Shown here: one piece after another, positions 1 through 5,090 of the stretch
Position numbering within the stretch: position 1 is the first letter of the stretch
Layout of the letters: the number at the start of each line of letters is the position of its first letter
Assembly (NCBI GenBank): GCA_030043595.1
Contig: JASHXJ010000412.1
Coordinates: 1-5,090 of the forward strand
Origin: Trebonia sp.
GTDB taxonomy: Bacteria; Actinomycetota; Actinomycetes; Streptosporangiales; Streptosporangiaceae
Direction: 5' to 3'
DNA: 5,090 nucleotides
Made by a program: the position numbers and the translations under genes
The notes under the pieces: generated by a model
The model's database searches: none
What the model saw: only the letters and a program-made list of their open reading frames with translations
Told to the model about the DNA's origin: nothing

Positions 1-1389
1 AGCACGCTCGAGCAGAACCAGTCCGATGATGAACTCCGGCTCGCGGCCAGGCAGCCCGTGGCTGAGATCGCCAAGGCAACCGACGGGTTCTCCGCCGCCT
101 ACCTCGCGCTGCGCGGCGGGACGGCCGGCGAGCTCACGGCGCACTCCGCGGCCGGCGCGGAGCTGCGGCAGCTCCTCGCCGGCCTGGCCGGCAAGCCGCT
201 CTCGCACGTGAACGCGTACCTGAACGGGCTCGCCGGCCGCGACCAGCCGTTCGACCTCACGCTGCCGGGCGAGCCCGCGCTGCAAGCGGCGTGGCGCCCG
301 GTAACCGTCATACCGGAAGTCGGTAACGTGCTGCCGCCCGGCGAGTACATCGTGGTGGTCGGCCGCCCGGTCGGCGCCGTCGCCAGCCACGTGCGCGGCG
401 TCGTGCTCGCCGAGCTGATCACCGGCAGCGTGCTGCTCGCCCTGCTCGCGGTCTGCGGGAACTGGCTGATCGGCCGTGGTCTCGCGCCGCTGGACCGGAT
501 GGCGAGCACCGCGGACCTGATCACCGGCAGCGGCGACCTCGCGGCGCGGATGCCGGGTGCGGACGGCCGCCAGGAGACCGGCCGGCTCGCGGCGGCGATC
601 AACACGATGCTTGACCGCATCCAGCAGGCCTTCGGCGCGCGGCTGCGCTCGGAGCACAAGGTGCGGCAGTTCGCCGCGGACGCCTCGCACGAGCTGCGCA
701 CGCCGCTGACCACGATCCGGGGTTACGCGGAGCTGTACCGGCAGGGGGCGCTGGGCCCGGACGAGTTGCCGAACGCGATGCGACGGATCGAGCAGGAGGC
801 CGACCGGATGAGCATGCTGGTCGCGGAACTGCTCGAGCTGGCCCGCCTTGACCGCACCTCCTCCCTCGACCTGACCGACACGGACCTGGCGACCCTTGCC
901 AGGGACGCGGTCGCCGACGCGCACGCGGTCGAGCCCGGCCGCGACGTGGCCGCGCAGGTCCCCTCCAGCCTGGTGGTGACCGCCGATGAGCCGCGGATCC
1001 GGCAGGTGCTGGCGAACCTGCTCGGCAACGTCCGCGCGCACACGCCGCCGGGCACTGCCGCAACGGTGCGGCTGTACCAGGAGCGGGAGGGCGCCGTCCT
1101 CGAGGTCGCCGACAACGGCCCGGGCATGTCCGCCCGGGACGCGGCACGCGCCTTCGACCGGTTCTACCGCGGTGCGGGCGGCGATGGCGCCAGCTCGGGC
1201 GAGCCAAACGGTCACCGGGCCAACGGCGCCGAGGCCGCGGGCAGCGGCCTCGGCCTTTCCATCGTGCACGCGATCGCCGCCGCGCACGGCGGCTACGCAC
1301 GGCTCTGGTCCACGCCCGGCGGCGGGACCACCGTGCGGCTCTGGATCCCTTTCAGGACTTCGGATAGCGGGTCAAAAGCCGCCGTATAG
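1..1389 (+). CDS. Membrane sensor histidine kinase of a two-component system (5' end outside window)
   Basis: The frame is open from the first base, so the start lies upstream; a GTG at 58 is in frame but internal. Residues below count from window base 1. Residues 1-130 look like an extracytoplasmic sensor, since no long hydrophobic run is seen. A membrane segment spans about 134-157 and a HAMP linker about 157-209. The dimerisation/phosphoacceptor helix carries the H-box ASHELRTPL with His230 (bases 688-690). The HATPase domain has an N-box (LLGNVRAHTP, Asn343), G1 (DNGPGM), F-box (FDRFYR) and G2 (GSGLGL at about 414-419), so kinase function should be intact. A first membrane helix and a response regulator gene probably lie upstream, as is usual for this class. 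The ATP lid between F-box and G2 is longer than usual and rich in Gly, Ala and Asn. The stop is 11 bases before the protease gene, suggesting cotranscription. The sensed signal cannot be told. Confidence 0.93.
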   Translation, partial: STLEQNQSDDELRLAARQPVAEIAKATDGFSAAYLALRGGTAGELTAHSAAGAELRQLLAGLAGKPLSHVNAYLNGLAGRDQPFDLTLPGEPALQAAWRPVTVIPEVGNVLPPGEYIVVVGRPVGAVASHVRGVVLAELITGSVLLALLAVCGNWLIGRGLAPLDRMASTADLITGSGDLAARMPGADGRQETGRLAAAINTMLDRIQQAFGARLRSEHKVRQFAADASHELRTPLTTIRGYAELYRQGALGPDELPNAMRRIEQEADRMSMLVAELLELARLDRTSSLDLTDTDLATLARDAVADAHAVEPGRDVAAQVPSSLVVTADEPRIRQVLANLLGNVRAHTPPGTAATVRLYQEREGAVLEVADNGPGMSARDAARAFDRFYRGAGGDGASSGEPNGHRANGAEAAGSGLGLSIVHAIAAAHGGYARLWSTPGGGTTVRLWIPFRTSDSGSKAAV

Positions 1390-1391
1390 GG
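1388..1391 (+). promoter_or_regulatory. Probable ribosome binding site of the protease gene
   Basis: AGGG, formed partly by the TAG stop of the kinase gene, lies 9 bases before the GTG at 1401. It is the only purine-rich match in the 11-base gap. It supports the GTG start, which also places a good signal peptide at the N-terminus. The overlap with the kinase stop is consistent with translational coupling. Confidence 0.5.
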
Positions 1392-1400
1392 TTATGTGCC

Positions 1401-2948
1401 GTGGATGCACGCGGCATCAGGCTGATCGCCGTGCTCGCCGCCGCAGCGCTCATGGCCGGCGGTTCCGTGGCCGCCGCCAGGGCGGCCGGGGCGCGTCCGC
1501 GGGACACCGGGCCGGCCGCCGTCGTGCACCGGATCAGCGCAGCCGCACAGCGCAGCGCGCTCGCCTACTGGACGCCGGCCCGGATGGCCGCGGCCGCAAC
1601 CGCGGCTTCGATGGCGACGGCGCGGTCCGGGGCGCGGCCGTCGGTTTCGCCGCCGCCCAAGGGCATCCCGACCGCCGTTCACTTCAACGGCGTGCCGACG
1701 ACGGGCGCGCTCTTTTCCTCCGCGGGCGGGCAGGACCATTTCTGCACCGCAGACGTGGTGAACTCCACAGCCGGCGACCTGGTCATCACCGCCGCGCACT
1801 GCGTCGACGGAAACGGGTTCGCGACCAACATCGATTACGTTCCCGAATACAACAACGGGCACGCGCCCTACGGCCTGTGGGCCGTCCAGTCGATCACGGT
1901 CGCGGCCGGCTGGCAGAAGTCCCACGATCCCGACCTCGACGTCGCCTTCCTGACGGTAGGCCAGGCGGGCGGTACGAGGATCCAGGCCGTCACCGGCGGC
2001 CTGACGCTCGGCTTCACGTTGCACTACAAGCAGACCATCGAGGTCATCGGCTACAACGACACCGACACGAAGCCGGTCCGGTGCCTGACGAAGAGCTTCA
2101 GGTTCCGCGACGGCCAGATGGAGTTCTACTGCCACGGGTTCTGGACCGGCACCAGCGGCGGCCCCTGGATCATCGGCTACAACGCGCGGACCGGGGCAGG
2201 CACCGTGTTCGGCGGCATCGGCGGGTATCAGGAGGGTGGCCAGTACGAGTGGGCGTCGTACAGCCCGTATTTCGGCTCGGCGGTGCGCACTCTCTTCGGG
2301 CAGGCGGAACGACAGCAGACGCCAGCGCCGGCACCGTCACCGTCGCTCACAGCAACGCCGACGCCGGCGCCGTCAGCCACGCCGGTGCCCGCACCGACGC
2401 CGACGGTCACCCCGAGCGGCTTACAGGATCTTCGCGCCGTACATCTCGCCGAGCGGGTCGGCGAGCAGTCCCAGCCGGGCGCCGTCCGGGTCGCGCAGGT
2501 ACAGCGACGACCCACTCTCCTCCTGGTAGGGAATCCCCGCGGCGTCGAGCCTGCCCCGCAGGTACTCCCACTGCTGCCTGGTGACCGAGATCGCGATGTG
2601 GTGCAGGCCACCGAGGACCTCGGCGTACGGGCCGATGTCCAGGCCGGGGAAGTCGAAGAACGCCAGCAGGTTGCCGTTCCCCACGTCGAAGAAGAAGTGG
2701 CTGGACCCCTTGTAGTCCCGGTTCTCGACGATCTCGGTGAGCGGGAACCCCAGGACGCCCTGGTAGAACCTGATCGTCCGCTCAACGTCGGAGCTGACCA
2801 GCGCCGTGTGATGGATGCCCCGCGCCGTGGTCGCCGGCCGGGCCGGCGTGATGTACTCGCCCTGCAGCCGGGCACGCTCGGCGGCAATCGCTGCCAGGTC
2901 GATGTCAGTCACGGGACCTCCGCAGTTGTCGTGGGGCGGTTACCGTGA
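1401..2948 (+). CDS. Secreted trypsin-like serine protease (S1/V8-like) with run-on C-terminus
   Basis: The GTG start gives a Sec-type signal peptide: Arg4 and Arg7, then a hydrophobic Ala/Leu/Val stretch to about residue 20, with likely cleavage near residues 25-30. An Ala-rich stretch (about 30-90) could be a pro-region. The chymotrypsin-fold domain spans about 90-300 and has a full triad: His133 in TAAHC, Asp180 in DPDLDVAFL and Ser252 in GTSGGPW. Cys115/Cys134 and Cys228/Cys244 are placed to form two disulfides. The protein should therefore be an active exported endopeptidase; its substrate is unknown. Residues 307-338 are a Pro/Thr/Ala/Ser tail like those spanning or binding cell walls. 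From residue 341 (base 2421) the frame is only the in-phase complement of the convergent VOC gene and stops at 2946-2948, so residues 341-515 are doubtful. The biologically meaningful part is probably 1401 to about 2420. It follows the sensor kinase by 11 bases and may be made with it. Confidence 0.85.
   Translation: MDARGIRLIAVLAAAALMAGGSVAAARAAGARPRDTGPAAVVHRISAAAQRSALAYWTPARMAAAATAASMATARSGARPSVSPPPKGIPTAVHFNGVPTTGALFSSAGGQDHFCTADVVNSTAGDLVITAAHCVDGNGFATNIDYVPEYNNGHAPYGLWAVQSITVAAGWQKSHDPDLDVAFLTVGQAGGTRIQAVTGGLTLGFTLHYKQTIEVIGYNDTDTKPVRCLTKSFRFRDGQMEFYCHGFWTGTSGGPWIIGYNARTGAGTVFGGIGGYQEGGQYEWASYSPYFGSAVRTLFGQAERQQTPAPAPSPSLTATPTPAPSATPVPAPTPTVTPSGLQDLRAVHLAERVGEQSQPGAVRVAQVQRRPTLLLVGNPRGVEPAPQVLPLLPGDRDRDVVQATEDLGVRADVQAGEVEERQQVAVPHVEEEVAGPLVVPVLDDLGEREPQDALVEPDRPLNVGADQRRVMDAPRRGRRPGRRDVLALQPGTLGGNRCQVDVSHGTSAVVVGRLP
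2319..2414 (+). repeat. Degenerate Pro/Thr/Ala-rich coding repeat in the protease tail
   Basis: About 32 codons (residues 307-338) consist almost only of Pro, Ala, Thr and Ser, with recurring TPAP, PAPSP and TPTP units written in related GC-rich triplets such as ccgacg and gcgccg. This is an unstructured extracellular linker type. It sits directly before the 3' end of the convergent VOC gene. Such simple sequence is prone to slippage, so length or frame errors are most likely here. Confidence 0.6.
2421..2912 (-). CDS. Glyoxalase/bleomycin-resistance (VOC superfamily) protein
   Basis: 163 residues from a GTG start with a strong GGAGG ribosome site upstream. After an N-terminal helix (1-30), two beta-alpha-beta-beta-beta modules are visible. 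Module 1 runs from GIHHTALVSSDVERTIRFY (about 32-50) to the strand HFFFDVGNGNLLAFFDF (72-88). Module 2 runs from GLHHIAISV (102-110) to YLRDPDGARLGLL (138-150). This is the layout of VOC metalloenzymes such as glyoxalases, extradiol dioxygenases and thiol transferases. His34/35, an acidic residue near Asp87 and His104/105 are candidate metal ligands. The usual last ligand, Glu in RDPDGxxxEL, is Gly148 here. Substrate is unknown. It may be a detoxification enzyme, in keeping with the Ohr gene upstream on the same strand. Its TAA stop lies in the protease reading frame on the other strand, with no intergenic space between them. Confidence 0.9.
   Translation of the reverse strand: MTDIDLAAIAAERARLQGEYITPARPATTARGIHHTALVSSDVERTIRFYQGVLGFPLTEIVENRDYKGSSHFFFDVGNGNLLAFFDFPGLDIGPYAEVLGGLHHIAISVTRQQWEYLRGRLDAAGIPYQEESGSSLYLRDPDGARLGLLADPLGEMYGAKIL
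2916..2921 (-). promoter_or_regulatory. Ribosome binding site deciding the VOC gene start
   Basis: Read on the minus strand this is GGAGGT; the GGAGG core ends 4 bases before the GTG at 2912-2910. The spacing is slightly short, but this is the strongest Shine-Dalgarno match in the window and it supports the GTG start. The resulting N-terminus is Val/Met-Thr-Asp-Ile-Asp. Confidence 0.7.
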
Positions 2949-3046
2949 TCGTTCCCCGTCCGATGCGAAGGAACGCGTCGTCGGTCGTCACCCGCGCCAG
3001 GGTCAGCGGTTGTCACGGACAGCACCCCGTCCACGTCCTCCCGGGC

Positions 3047-3466
3047 TCAGAGGACGCGCAGCTCCACGCTGATGTTCCCCCTGGTGGCACGGGAGTACGG
3101 GCACACCTGGTGCGCCGTGTCGGCGAACTCACGGACCTTGTCCCGCTCCATGCCCGGGACGTGGATCACCAGCGTGACGACGAGGCCGAAGGCATCGCCC
3201 TCCGGGCCGATGCCCACCTCGGCGGTCACCGTGGAATCGCCAAGCGAGGCGTGTTCGCGGCCTGCCACCAGCCGAAGCGCGCTGTGGAAGCAGGCCGCGT
3301 AGCCCGCCGCGAACAACTGCTCGGGGTTCGACCCGGCGCCGCTGCCGCCCAGCTCGGGAGGGAACGCGAGGTCCAGGTCAATTCGATGGTCGGACGAGGT
3401 GACATGGCCGTTGCGGCCGTCGCCGGTGGACACCGCCTCCGCGGTGTACAGAACAGTCTCGGGCAT
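3047..3466 (-). CDS. ohr: Ohr/OsmC-family organic hydroperoxide resistance protein
   Basis: 139 residues, the normal size for Ohr, a cytoplasmic thiol peroxidase that reduces organic and fatty-acid hydroperoxides to alcohols, usually using lipoylated proteins as electron donor. The peroxidatic Cys59 lies in NPEQLFAAGYAACFHSAL (47-64) and the resolving Cys122 in HQVCPYSRATRGN (119-131). Arg18 in TGDGRNG and Glu49 in NPEQ match the Arg and Glu that activate the catalytic Cys in Ohr. The PELGGSGAGSNPEQLF stretch (37-52) is the subfamily hallmark and favours Ohr over OsmC proper. The ATG start lies 9 bases after the stop of the PurA homologue. There is no convincing Shine-Dalgarno, but a TANNNT box lies 6 bases upstream, so it may be leaderless. 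No OhrR-type regulator gene is seen in the window. Confidence 0.95.
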   Translation of the reverse strand: MPETVLYTAEAVSTGDGRNGHVTSSDHRIDLDLAFPPELGGSGAGSNPEQLFAAGYAACFHSALRLVAGREHASLGDSTVTAEVGIGPEGDAFGLVVTLVIHVPGMERDKVREFADTAHQVCPYSRATRGNISVELRVL

Positions 3467-3472
3467 AGCCGA

Positions 3473-3478
3473 ACACTA
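3473..3478 (-). promoter_or_regulatory. Possible -10 element of a leaderless ohr promoter
   Basis: On the minus strand TAGTGT fits the actinobacterial TANNNT -10 consensus. Exactly 6 bases separate it from the ohr ATG, so transcription would begin at or next to the A of ATG. The TAG of this box is also the stop codon of the PurA homologue. No good -35 hexamer at standard spacing was found. The match is short and could be chance, but the missing Shine-Dalgarno at ohr makes it more plausible. Confidence 0.4.
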
Positions 3479-4822
3479 TCGCGGCACGCCAGTCAGTTCC
3501 GCCCAACGCGTTCGCTCTGACCGTCCGCCGCTACGGCAGCCGGTCTTGGCGTCTGCCGCGGGGCCATAGGAGCGGACTGTGACCGGCGCGCCGGTTATCT
3601 CGGCGACGGCGTCCGGCCAGTCGTGCTCGCCAGGACGGTCGGCCTCCTCGTAGACGGGGCGGGCGGCGAGCAGCGTCCGCGTCAGCCGTTCCTGATAGGC
3701 CAGGTCACGGTCCGGTCCCGGCGCGATCCGCGTCATCCGCTGCCCGCCGGCCAGGTACGCGCGGCACAGGCGCAGTTCGCCGGGGCGCCGCCGGGCGACG
3801 TCCAGGTGGGTGAGCGCCACCTCATCGACTCCGCCGGCGACCTCGGCCGCGTACCGCAGCGCCAGCGCGTCCAGGTGGCCGGTCCTGAAGGGCCCCTGCC
3901 ACCGGCCGTCGCGGTTGTCCGGTTCTGGCAGGTCGAGTGCCGGGTCCTCGGTGCCGAACGGGCCTGGGCCGTGCCTGGTCATATAGCACCGGATCACGCC
4001 GAGCCGGACAGCGGCGCCGGCCTGGCCGGCCTCGGCGAGCAGTGTTTCCGCGTTGCCGAACGTCGTGGTGGACCACGTGGTGTACGGGTGGAAGCCGCGC
4101 CACTCATCGAGCAGCACGCCCTGCGCCCCCTCGAACACGACCGGCCCCTTCCGGAGCAGGCGCTCCAGCTGTCCTGCGCCGCTCAGCGTCACCCGCCCGG
4201 CGAACGCGCGGTAGGCGGCCGCCAGCACGGCGGGAGGCGGGACCGCCGACCGCGGGAAGCCGGTGTCCGCAGCCAGCCGGTCGCGCAGCAGGGCGAGCTT
4301 GCGCTCGAGTGCTCGGGGCGCGGCGCAGTCGCCGGCCCGCGGCGCGTCCAGCGAGTACGCGAGCGCGTACGATGCCGTCTCGCCGATCCCCACGCCGCAC
4401 GAGCCGTGCCGGCCGGCGCCGCGCGCGGTTTCCCTGGCCCGGTTCGCGGCCTGATGATACGGGGTGGTCAGCAGCGCGTCCCGGTCCACGGTGACCAGCC
4501 CGAACGGGTCGGGTACGCCGAGGTCCGCCAGGTGCGCGGCCTCGGCGGTCATCGCCAGCGGGTCGATGAGCATGAACCGGGACAGGAAGGTCCGCACGCC
4601 GGGGGTGAACGTGCCGGACCCGAACTGGGCGAACGTGTGGGACCGGCCGCCCGGGGCGGTCACGTTGTGCGCGGCCTGGGCGCCCCCGTTGAACCGGACG
4701 ACCGCGTGGACCGGTCTGCCCGCCCCGCGTGAGCCCGCGGAGCGCGAGCAGAGCCAGTCCACGATGCCGCCTTTCCCGGCGTCACCGTAGCCGAGGTCGG
4801 CGACGATCACGTGCTCGCTCAT
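3476..4822 (-). CDS. Divergent adenylosuccinate synthetase (PurA) homologue
   Basis: 448 residues, close to the 425-460 usual for PurA, which joins IMP and aspartate with GTP hydrolysis in AMP synthesis. Family landmarks in order: N-terminal VIVADLGYGDAGKGGIVDWL (5-24) for QWGDEGKGKIVDLL, RFNGGAQAAHNV (43-54) for RYQGGNNAGHTV, FEGAQGVLLDEWRGFHPYTT (230-249), TRHGPGPFGTE (282-292) and GGVDEVALTHLDV (330-342) for TKLDV. Catalytic Asp14 and His52 and loop Lys17 are kept. Changes: Glu of GDEGKGK is Ala15 and its last Lys is Gly19; TTGRGIG is SCGVGIG (141-147); the VARRG stretch is absent; ATTGRPRR is replaced by GRWQGPFR (306-313); the guanine-contact Lys in TKLD is His339. It is therefore probably a paralogue with altered substrate rather than the housekeeping enzyme. 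The ATG start has only a weak GGGAA site. It is followed by ohr after 9 bases and preceded on the same strand by another apparent gene end after 30 bases. Confidence 0.85.
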   Translation of the reverse strand: MSEHVIVADLGYGDAGKGGIVDWLCSRSAGSRGAGRPVHAVVRFNGGAQAAHNVTAPGGRSHTFAQFGSGTFTPGVRTFLSRFMLIDPLAMTAEAAHLADLGVPDPFGLVTVDRDALLTTPYHQAANRARETARGAGRHGSCGVGIGETASYALAYSLDAPRAGDCAAPRALERKLALLRDRLAADTGFPRSAVPPPAVLAAAYRAFAGRVTLSGAGQLERLLRKGPVVFEGAQGVLLDEWRGFHPYTTWSTTTFGNAETLLAEAGQAGAAVRLGVIRCYMTRHGPGPFGTEDPALDLPEPDNRDGRWQGPFRTGHLDALALRYAAEVAGGVDEVALTHLDVARRRPGELRLCRAYLAGGQRMTRIAPGPDRDLAYQERLTRTLLAARPVYEEADRPGEHDWPDAVAEITGAPVTVRSYGPAADAKTGCRSGGRSERTRWAELTGVPR

Positions 4823-4852
4823 AGCCGGACGTTCCCGGCGGGGAAGTCAAGA

Positions 4853-5090
4853 TCATTGTCTTCGGAACGGGCCGGGGCGTCTGTCGCCGACGAGCCTTCT
4901 CCCCCGGGCGACGGTACCGGGCGGTGCCTCGAGCGCGGCCGGGCCGGCGGCTGCCGGCAGGGCGCCTCGTGTGACGGCGCCGGCGCCGGGGACGATGCTG
5001 CCATGGCTGGCGCTGATAACAGCAAGCGCTTCGGACACGGCCGGACCCGACGTCGAGCCGACGTCGGCGAGATCGGCCAGGCCCGCGTCG
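4853..5090 (-). CDS. C-terminal end of an unrecognised protein (start beyond right edge)
   Basis: The minus frame is open from the window edge to a TGA at 4855-4853, giving 78 residues beginning DAGLADLADVGSTSGPAV. An internal GTG lies at 5038. Codons near the right edge start mainly with G and end in C or G, as in real genes of this DNA; the last 30 residues are rich in Pro, Arg and Gly and look disordered. It ends 30 bases before the PurA homologue on the same strand, consistent with an operon. No family was recognised. Other frames here are open too: a plus frame from ATG 5003 to the edge is its in-phase complement, and a minus frame 5004-4819 ends in an ATGA overlap with the PurA homologue. 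The choice is uncertain. Confidence 0.35.
   Translation of the reverse strand, partial: DAGLADLADVGSTSGPAVSEALAVISASHGSIVPGAGAVTRGALPAAAGPAALEAPPGTVARGRRLVGDRRPGPFRRQ

Noticed and set aside
1392..2135. Minus-strand open frame opposite the protease
   Set aside because: It lies antisense to the catalytic domain, has no recognisable motif, and its Gly/Arg-rich parts are typical of shadow frames.
986..2584. Long plus-strand open frame crossing the kinase 3' end and the protease
   Set aside because: It is Arg/Pro/Ala-rich with no domain and overlaps two well-supported genes in another frame; it reflects high GC.
2950..2975. CGTTCC...GGAACG inverted repeat upstream of the VOC gene
   Set aside because: Arms are only 6 bases with a 14-base loop and no promoter elements nearby; too weak to call an operator or terminator.
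2945..3520. Plus-strand frame across ohr
   Set aside because: It covers the antisense of Ohr, whose family motifs leave no doubt about the real strand.
3623..4732. 369-codon plus-strand frame opposite the PurA homologue
   Set aside because: It is the antisense of a clearly homologous gene; its translation has no domain and is full of Arg, Gly and Pro.
3476..4822. Phage PurZ of the 2-aminoadenine DNA pathway
   Set aside because: The catalytic Asp reported lost in PurZ is present here and no phage or DNA-modification partner genes are visible.
5047..5066. Two copies of CCGACGTCG with an 11-base period
   Set aside because: A helical-turn spacing is attractive for an operator, but it lies in a probable coding end and such CG-rich words recur by chance here.
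5003..5090. Plus-strand start (ATG at 5003) open to the window edge
   Set aside because: It is the exact in-phase complement of the minus-strand frame ending at 4853, which has better codon pattern and operon placement; it cannot be excluded from 88 bases.

Overview
The window is high-GC DNA (roughly 70% G+C by eye). It uses GTG as well as ATG starts and codons ending mostly in G or C. Together with a secreted trypsin-like protease, an OsmC/Ohr peroxidase and a two-component sensor kinase, this suggests an actinomycete-type bacterium (Actinomycetota). The genus cannot be told from the sequence. No rRNA, tRNA, CRISPR array, insertion sequence or phage gene was seen.

Left part, plus strand: the window opens inside a membrane sensor histidine kinase, whose start and first membrane segment lie upstream. 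Eleven bases after its stop, a GTG-started gene encodes an exported serine protease with a signal peptide, an Ala-rich pro-region, a complete His/Asp/Ser triad, four cysteines and a Pro/Thr/Ala-rich tail. The two genes are probably cotranscribed. The protease frame has no stop after its tail. It runs on across the whole convergent gene on the other strand, which is the oddest structural point here.

Right part, minus strand, read from the right edge leftward: the 3' end of an unrecognised gene, a divergent adenylosuccinate synthetase (PurA) homologue, an Ohr-type organic hydroperoxide reductase only 9 bases after it, and after 134 bases a glyoxalase/VOC-fold protein. The first three are close enough to be one transcript. 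Ohr may also have its own promoter and a leaderless mRNA, because a TANNNT element overlaps the stop codon of the PurA homologue and sits 6 bases from the Ohr ATG.

The most interesting gene is the PurA homologue. It keeps the family fold signature and the two catalytic residues (Asp14 and His52) but is changed at conserved positions that hold the IMP phosphate, GTP and, above all, aspartate. It is probably not the housekeeping PurA and may ligate a different amino donor or act on a different nucleotide. The VOC protein also appears to lack a usual metal-ligand Glu. Ohr and the VOC protein suggest a detoxification or stress setting; any functional link to the PurA homologue is inferred only from proximity.
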